Source: Torreya grandis (lineage: Eukaryota > Streptophyta > Pinopsida > Cupressales > Taxaceae). From it: DNA of 64,000 nucleotides. A program made the translations under genes and the position numbers. Positions 57,216 through 64,000 of this stretch are shown piece by piece (the first letter of the stretch is position 1; the number at the start of each line of letters is the position of its first letter). The notes under the pieces are model-generated. The model was given only the letters and a program-made list of their open reading frames with translations, was not told the DNA's origin and ran no database searches. The stretch covers positions 746,501 through 810,500 of the forward strand of contig JARHVA010000667.1 in assembly GCA_037957365.1 (NCBI GenBank), in the 5' to 3' direction.

Positions 57216-58983
57216 TGTTGGACATTTTTTGGCCCACATACCAATATTTTCCTAAGTATGAGAAGATAGACTTTCAAGCAAGAAATGGCAAGTCTATAGA
57301 AGACTTCAGACTTTTGACAACCCATGACTTAAATGGTTTTATAAGTTTCAGAGTTATGAAGCTCTAAATTAGTAAGTAACAAGGTGTTAAAGACCCAAAA
57401 TGGTCTTTAATAGAGGGCTTCAAGTTATCTCATTGGGAAGTCTTCAGGTTTTCTAAAGGAGACAACTTTAGGTTTCCTGGGTAGCATAACTTATTTCACT
57501 TCATGAGTAATTAGTAAAGATAAGTCCGAAGTAAGTAGTCGGGCTTGGAAAGTCCAATTTGGTCTAGGTAGTGTATTTTGGGTTCTCCAAGGAGCATTAC
57601 TTAATTAATTCATAAGTTTAAGTAGTCAAAAACCTGAAATAAGTAATGAGACATCAAAAGCCCAATTTGGTCTTAGAAGTGCTTCTCGGGTTCTCAAAAA
57701 GATAAGCCAAGGCAAAAAGTCTGAAGTAAGTAAACTTGGAGAAATCAAATTACTCTACATAGAGTAAATCAAGTTTCTCCAAGTACTTTACTTTAAAATA
57801 TTGATAAGTAAAGGATTTGAGAAAGTTTGACGTTGGAGAGATCAAAGAACCCAAATTACTCTGCAGAGAGTAAATTAAGTTTTTTTCAGTGCTTGATTTA
57901 AGCTTGGTCCAGCAACATGAGAGTCATGATTAGGGGAATAAAAATCTTCCACATGGTGTAAGATAGAGAAAAAAGGGCCAATCAACAAAGGAAAAGGGGT
58001 ACAAGGATAACCAATGAGCATGGGAGAGTCCAAGCGGCTGGTAGCTGGGAATTTATGAAGGCTCTCATCTTTTAATATGGTTTTCTCCTGATAAACAACC
58101 ATCCAAATGCAAGAATAACATGGGTTAGTTTGAACTCCCAAGCATAGAGGCCCACATCCTTCTTCAAACAAGACATGCAAAAGTGAAGGATGCCATGTTG
58201 TTTAAATGCAAAGATAAATGCAGTCATGCTAGGAAGAGATGTCTAGCTGTCTGTAATGTGACTTCTCTCAAATCCACCAAAAGAGACTTGAATGCAAGAG
58301 TGTCTCAAGGAGTTTATGCAATGATCTCGAGAGATGTATTTCATGGTATATAAGGATGACAACTCTTATAGATATCATAAGATATGCTTAACTGGTTAAG
58401 CTTGACATTGCCAAGCATTTGTAAGAACCACCTCTTATGCAATAAACGATCTTTCTTTGCATGTCTCTTACCTTGGACTTGTGTCTATTGAGTTATGCAC
58501 CATGGCATCGCATGAAGGAGAGTCTTCCTCATCCATGGTCCTCCTTTCTGAGCTTGATTAAGGATTTTATGATGCTATTTGTAGGTCTGGTTGAGTGTTC
58601 TTTCTGCCATTAATGTGAACTTCCAGTGAGTCCTCTATGAAATATTTATGCAACCAAATTGATCTTGAGGTTGTGTAATCTAGTATTGTCCTCCGCAAAA
58701 TTAGTGTGGGTTTAAGCTTATAGGAGTTTCCCATTTTAAATTGGTGCATCACCTAGTTAGCCTTCTTAGGAGCCCTTATCTCCCTTCTAACCCTTTTCCC
58801 CATGAAGTTTCATTTTAGCATTAGTTTTAGGTGATCCACCAAGAGGAACTAGCCTCTTTAAATATCCTAGAGGCTCAACCTCACCATAGGATACCCACAT
58901 CCTGAGGTTGTTCCCATGCTTATAGCTAGAAGTGGGAGAGCCTGAGAAACTCTCCCATAGAGGTGCAATTCCATGCTATAATA
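57216..58983 (+). mobile_element. LTR2 (right terminal LTR) of element C (1768 bp)
   Basis: Begins TGTTGGACATTTTTTGGCCC after ATGAGTTGCTAGAAA and ends GTGCAATTCCATGCTATAATA directly against GATAT. It carries AATAAA at 58441-58446. It is shorter than LTR1 by loss of the TATATATA block and other small gaps. Confidence 0.88.
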
Positions 58984-60060
58984 GATATGACACATTTCTT
59001 GATAACAGGTGAGTGCCCTCAGGGTATGGACAGGGCAAAAAGAAAGTATTTTAGACATGAATACATACCTTATGCATTGGTTGATGGGGTTTTATTCAGA
59101 AAGGACCTCAATGGAGTGCTCTTAAGCTGCATAGATAATGATCAAGTGACCAAGATTTTGGAACAATTCTATGATGGACCTATAGGAGGTCATTTTGCAC
59201 CTAAAACCATAACAACCCTTCCTCTCAACGCATTGAGGTAGAGAAACCCTTCATGCAATGGGGGATAGATTTCATAGGAATGATCAACCCTCCATCAAGT
59301 GTAGGACATAGATGGGTGCTTACTATAACCAACTACTTCACCAGGTGGGTGGGAGCCATTGCATTGAAAGAAGCTAATGAAGGTGTAGTCCTACACTTTT
59401 ATGACAACATTATGACTAGGTTTGGTGTTCCATCCACTACAATCTCTGATAATGCATTAGCATTTCTCAGTCTGAAAATGAGTGAATGGGCTCTAAAGAT
59501 GGACATCTACCTCAACACCTCTTCCAACTATTATCCTTAAGGAAATGGACTAGCTGAGTCCACAAATAAAAATTTGATAAGAATCATCAAGGGAACTATG
59601 GAAGAGAATCAGAGGACATGGCACACCAAACTAAAGACAACCTTGTGGGCTGACAGGGTGACTCCTAAAGCTTCCATTGGGAATTATCCATATGTCTTAT
59701 TATATGGAAGGGAGGCCACACTACCCATTTCTCTTGAGCTTCCTACATTATAACTAGCCCATCAATTGGAGTTGATGGAAAATGATCCCATACACATGAG
59801 ACTAACAAAACTCATGGAGCTTGAAGAAATGAGAGACCTTGTAATGAAAACAATGGAGTCACATCGTGCTCAAGTCAAGAAAGCTTTTGACAAGAGAGCC
59901 ATAGTAAGGGACTTCAAGGAAGCAGACCTAGTCCTCAAGTGGGATTCAAATAAGGGCAAGTTAGACAACCATACCAAATTTGACATCTTTTGGAGTGGTC
60001 TTTATTTGATCCACAAATGCAAACAACATAATGTTTTTTAGTTGGCCCTACTAGATGGAG
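58984..60060 (+). pseudogene. Integrase of element B, resumed after insertion C
   Basis: The zinc finger starts (FYDGPIGGHFAPKT) but about 110 bp are missing after 59205 compared with element A, so the Cys pair is gone. The core has a Trp-Gly-Ile-Asp-Phe stretch at about 59262 (first Asp), TISDNALAFLS (second Asp) and GNGLAESTNKNL (Glu kept; a TAA precedes it at 59538). The C-terminal part is VKKAFDKRAIVRDFKEADL, and coding ends near 60041. Unlike A, the catalytic triad is intact. Confidence 0.88.
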
Positions 60061-60417
60061 AGGTACTACCCATACCAGTCAATAGGATTCATCTAAAGCC
60101 TTGTTATTAGAAGAGTTTGTAGCCATTATATATATTTCACTTCTTGTATAGTTCTTATTGTTTTCTCCTAAGTGCCTTGTGCACATCTTTTTAGTTGTGT
60201 GTTTCTTTTTCCTAAGTGCCTAGGCTACAGTGTTTGTTTTGTTCTTGTTGTCCCTGTTGCTTCAATAAGAGGTTCCAAACAGGTTTAACCTTGTATCCAA
60301 TTTCAGATCAGCTCAATTGTAGAGGCTAATGACTCCATGCCTAATGGACTAGATAAGGCAACATGGTCTAGGTTCTCTTACATTGATAGGCATGCAACCC
60401 CTATGAGCCACCAAAGA
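60061..60417 (+). other. 3' untranslated region of element B
   Basis: Contains the family-conserved TAAGTGCCTTG words (also at 26405, 26450 and 52365) and the pre-LTR phrase CCTATGAGCCACCAAAGA. No long polypurine tract lies directly before the LTR. Confidence 0.6.
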
Positions 60418-62700
60418 TGTTGGCCATTTTTGGCCCACATATAAAGATCTTGCATGGTTTGATGAGGTAGTGGATTAGGCATTGAAATGGATCCAACATT
60501 TGTAAATAGAGAGGGTCTAAGGAAGGTTTTCTAAGGATCCAACGTTAGTGTTCAAGGATAAGATTCCAAGCTAAAAAAGCTAAGTGCAAAGTCTCTTTTT
60601 TGGTTAAGTCTTTCTTGTTCATTCTTCTAGACTTTGTATGGGACTAAGTTTTTCTCTTCTCTTGATAATTTTGTTTCTGACTAAGTTTTGGAATTCTTTC
60701 AGACAATTTGTTTGAAAGAAAGGTTTCAAAGACTCTTTTCTCAGGGAAAGGGTATTTTTCAAAGATCTGAAGGGAAAAAGCATTTTTTCAAAGGGTACTT
60801 TTCAAAATAAATGACACTAAACACTTTTTTTGAAAGACATCCTTTCCCTTTAGAAAAAGAACTTTGCAAAAGAAACCGAAGGGCATTTTTCAAAGTCTCA
60901 AAGGGTATCTTGCAATATTTAGAAGGGACTTTTCAAACAAGCAAGAAGCCTAAGGCATTTTCAAATTCTAACAGTTCATTCAAAAAATATGAAGGGTACT
61001 TTCCCTTCACAAAGAGCCAAACACTTTTTTTGAAAGACCATTTCAAAAGTTTTGAAAGGAGCTTTTCAAGAATTTTGAAGGGTATTTTCAAAGCGAAAGG
61101 AGCTTTTCAAGAATTTTGAAGGGTTCATTTCATTTAATCTGAAAGATCCTTGGCAAAAACTTTGAAGACATGATTTCTTTCGGACAAGTTGTCTGCGGGA
61201 AGGGTCTAAGCAAATTGTTCGAAAGAAAGGTTCACCTCAAAGTGCTGAAAAAATCCCTTCGGGAGAGAAGTCCAAAAAATTTCCTTCGAATGAATAGCCC
61301 GAAGAAAATTCAATGAATTCTTTCAAAAAAAAATGTTGAAACAAATGCCCCAAAGAAATTCTTTCAAAGGAATTATCCGAAGAAAATGGCTGAAACAAGT
61401 TGTCTGAAGGAATTGATGACAGGCCCATAAACATCAAAATTTGAACCCCTGCAAGTAGCCATTCGCATTTAGAAAGATCAAAAGAAGATATGTAATCTAT
61501 ATACTTGTATCGACATAAATGGATATAGGAAAACCAATGTCCTTAGATTGGTTTTCCATCTATAAAAAAGATTTGGCCCAAGTTTCAAAGTAGGAGTTAG
61601 TGTATGCAATTAATGGAGAGACTCTCATCCTTTGACATGGCCATCATCTCTGACAAACAACCGCTCAACTCAGAGGTAGCATGGATCAGTCCAGATTCAA
61701 AGTTATGGGAATTTTGTCTTTATACGTGAAAGACAAGTGAGGATAGCATGGACATGAAAGATGAAGATCAAGTGATTAGAAAAAGTAGTTCAAGCATTAA
61801 AAATGTTTCTGGACTTTTCCCTTTTTAGTGGATCATGACATCATCATCATCAACAAGTTCTTGTCTTCTAGTGTGTTTCCCAACCAATGAAAAGGCTTGA
61901 AGACTATTGTAGCTAATGGTGGTTAATGTTTTGAAGAAGGATTAGTTCTAATTAACCCAAATGTGGATGAGAATTCATGGAGGGTGGTTGGATCTCATTT
62001 ATTGAATTATGTTTGCTTGCCTCTTCTCTTTTCTTCTTCCCTTTTTTCATATATCTCCATTGGCTACCCCATGAAAAATAGATATCCTCATTTGACAAGG
62101 AGAAACCCTGTCAAAATTTGTAAGAAAGACCTTTTGAATCAATAAAGATCAAGTTTTACCTATCTCTTGCCCGAAAATTGTGCTTAGCAAGCTTGTGCAT
62201 GATGGCCTTGTGAAGAAGTGTTCTTCCGTGTCCATTGTCCTTCTTTCTTGCCTATTTTTAGGTGTTTTAAAGTTAGTTATAGGTCTGAACTTGAGCTCTT
62301 TCCACCATTAATGGATGATTGGTGTGGATTTTTAAATTCCTCTTTGCTTCATGTATTGTTTTCTGAGCCTAGTTTATGAAACACTTATGCAAATTAACTA
62401 GTTTGTGAGGTTGTGAGCAAGAATTATCTTATGCTGAATTAGTATTTATTTCATGCTTATGTGAGTGTCAATAAATTTGTTGTATCACCCATTTATCTCT
62501 CTTAGTTACCCTATACCCCTCTCTACCTCTTTTCTAAGCATAAGCATTAGTTTAGGTGATCTACTAAGAGGAAGTCAGCCTTCTCCGAAGGTTTAACCTC
62601 ATTATAGGATACCCACAACCTGAGGTTGATCTAATATTGTAGCTAGGAGTGAGAGATTCTAAAAAAATCTCTCACAAGGGTGAAATTCTAGCCTACAACA
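60418..62700 (+). mobile_element. 3' LTR of element B (2283 bp)
   Basis: Begins TGTTGGCCATTTTTGGCCCA and ends TCTAGCCTACAACA, followed by the GCTCC duplication. It has AATAAA at 62141-62146 and a GAAGGG/TTTTCAAA repeat array at about 60700-61410. This LTR keeps the canonical TG...CA ends that the 5' LTR has lost. Confidence 0.92.
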
Positions 62701-62705
62701 GCTCC

Positions 62706-64000
62706 CTAGATATGAGTTGATGTGCCTATGATACTAAAACTACCTATTATTGGTGAAAAGGAAGAGAAAGATACATAAATCAAACCTAAACTAGGAGGTG
62801 ATACATGAAGAGTTACTTCTATTCATACACTTGGAATTTTCATAATGAACTAAGACAACCAAACTAGCCTCAACACCATTAATATATCTCCCTAGCATTA
62901 TTGTTTCTCATGAAGGCACATAACAACTCAACATATGAAGGCAAGTGAAGGGATGGTCAAATATGACACTACGAAACTCATAAACACTTCAAGAGTCTAT
63001 TGCAATAGCATACACTTCATGGAACCTATTAAGAGAGAAGTCATTTGTGGCAACACATTCAAGGATTGCAAGAAAACATGATGTACTCAATCTATACTTG
63101 ACATTCAAGATGGATCACTTCAACACATAGTGCAAATGGACTTAGAGTATAACCAACTTACTTCTCATTAGCTTAAGTGTAAATCAAGTTACAATTTTGG
63201 TAGGGCTTTGCCATACCAAGAGTTGGAATTAGTCTAAAATGGCCAAAAGGGTCCATACTTATAGTAATTGGAAAGAAAGAGAGGTAAAATAAGTCCAAGA
63301 GGCACAAGGACATGTGTCCAAAGGTGGGAACCAGTTACAATACATGTAGGTGAAGTGTAAGAGGAGTTAGAAGCTGATTTGCATGTGTCCTTTACAAACA
63401 ATCATCCTCTTATAAAATTGGTGTAACATCTCTTCAAGAACCTTACATAAAACTGCCTTCATCATTGGCCTTCCTTGGGCATTCCAAAGCTGACTAGGGG
63501 CAAGTGTCTCTTTTACACTGATAAGAGAAAGTTACAAGGAATCCTCTACCTATATTGGAAGTTTTCCAATCATTTGTATTATCTTTCACAAGAAGAATCA
63601 TCATATATCACTGTGATCACTCCTTTTTAGATCTTCCTTGACACTTGGCCTTAACATCTCCTTATTGTCCCTAACTGATACCTACTCTCTAGCTAGACTG
63701 ATGGAGTCCGTAGTTTTGCTGTAAGAGTTTGAATTTGGACTAATGGAGTCCATAGTTTTGTTGTAGGCTTCAACATCTCTTCACTAGGCCTAGTGGTTTT
63801 ATATCCTCTTACAATGTTTTATAGATTGGAATGGACGTAAGATAGCTCATGAATTTTTTTAAAAAGGTCTCCACACTTCCTGGTTCATATTTTAGTTCAT
63901 TCCTCAAGACTTGCAAAGTTTTGTTCACTTAAAATTGTCTTACCTCTGAGACAAAATAGAGGCATCTTGTCCTCTTATCTTAGAAAATATAAGTGTTTGG
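62706..64000. other. Right flank of element B, no gene recognised
   Basis: No coding frame longer than chance. The sequence does not continue the E repeat seen on the left side of B in any way I can detect. It contains two GGAGTCCGTAG-type units (next entry), so it may hold a fragment of a D-related element. Confidence 0.45.
63696..63760. repeat. Two GACTGATGGAGTCCGTAGTTTTG units
   Basis: Units at 63696-63718 and 63738-63760 match each other in 21 of 23 positions by eye. They also closely match the 24-bp coding repeat of element D (44247-44366). Confidence 0.75.

Larger units (their letters stand above)
50532..58983 (+). mobile_element. Element C: non-autonomous LTR retroelement with inverted U5 ends
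   Basis: 8452 bp lie between a perfect GATAT duplication (50527-50531 and 58984-58988). The equivalent uninterrupted B-family sequence at 25128-25145 has GATAT once. The content is an inverted LTR-end segment (50532-50763), a partial internal region (50759-52564), LTR1 (52565-54493), a full internal region (54494-57215) and LTR2 (57216-58983). No protease, RT, RNase H or integrase is present. LTR termini match A and B, so those families probably supplied the enzymes. Both outer ends are U5 ends. Confidence 0.88.
30689..62700 (+). mobile_element. Element B: Tat-like Ty3/gypsy retrotransposon split by two nested insertions
   Basis: Two homologous LTRs (30689-32935 and 60418-62700) are flanked by a perfect GCTCC duplication (30684-30688 and 62701-62705). 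The internal order is gag, protease, archaeal-type RNase H, RT, degenerate gypsy RNase H, integrase, all on the plus strand. D interrupts it at 36015/48649 and C at 50531/58984. Removing the insertions leaves an element of roughly 10.9 kb. All domains contain stops. The LTRs have diverged clearly, and both nested elements are themselves decayed, so B is old. Confidence 0.92.

Overview
The window is plant nuclear DNA. It is AT-rich and gene-poor, and it is filled with nested, decayed Ty3/gypsy LTR retrotransposons, a plant LINE and an old Caulimoviridae-type (pararetrovirus) insertion. Very long LTRs (1.5-2.5 kb), Tat-like elements with an extra RNase H, and heavy stop-codon decay suggest a large-genome seed plant, possibly a gymnosperm; that identification is a low-confidence inference. 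I found no convincing host protein gene, tRNA, rRNA or CRISPR array.

Layout. 1-4990 is AT-rich intergenic DNA. 4998-6826 is a candidate solo LTR with a run of tandem hairpins and a CaMV-35S-like TATA region. About 7480-10560 (minus strand) is a degenerate endogenous pararetrovirus with protease, reverse transcriptase and RNase H pieces. About 12600-14937 (plus) is a 5'-truncated LINE with a hairpin and a TTC tail. 17516-18030 is a minisatellite of about 20 bp. 19084-30580 has a pair of direct repeats (called E, probably LTRs) enclosing a gag remnant and a 5'-incomplete Tat-like element (A, about 22700-29088). 30689-62700 is one Tat-like element (B) with a GCTCC target-site duplication. B is split by two later insertions: element D (36016-48648, minus strand, Athila-like, GTAAC duplication) inside B's archaeal-type RNase H, and element C (50532-58983, plus, non-autonomous, GATAT duplication) inside B's integrase region. 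62706-64000 is unannotated flank.

How the parts relate. A and B share the order (gag)-protease-archaeal-type RNase H-RT-degenerate gypsy RNase H-integrase. In both, the gypsy RNase H has lost its TDAS-type catalytic motif. D has no second RNase H, keeps TDAS and carries an extra long 3' reading frame. C shares LTR termini with A and B but encodes no pol, so it was probably mobilised in trans by A/B-like elements. The most unusual structure is C: both ends abutting the target-site duplication are LTR U5 ends, the left one an inverted segment of about 232 bp. This looks like a cDNA made by mispriming of strong-stop DNA.

All coding regions are broken by stops and frameshifts. Many stops sit where CAG/CAA (Gln) or TGG (Trp) would be expected, which fits C-to-T decay of methylated repeats. 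Similarity statements are by eye; no database search was possible.
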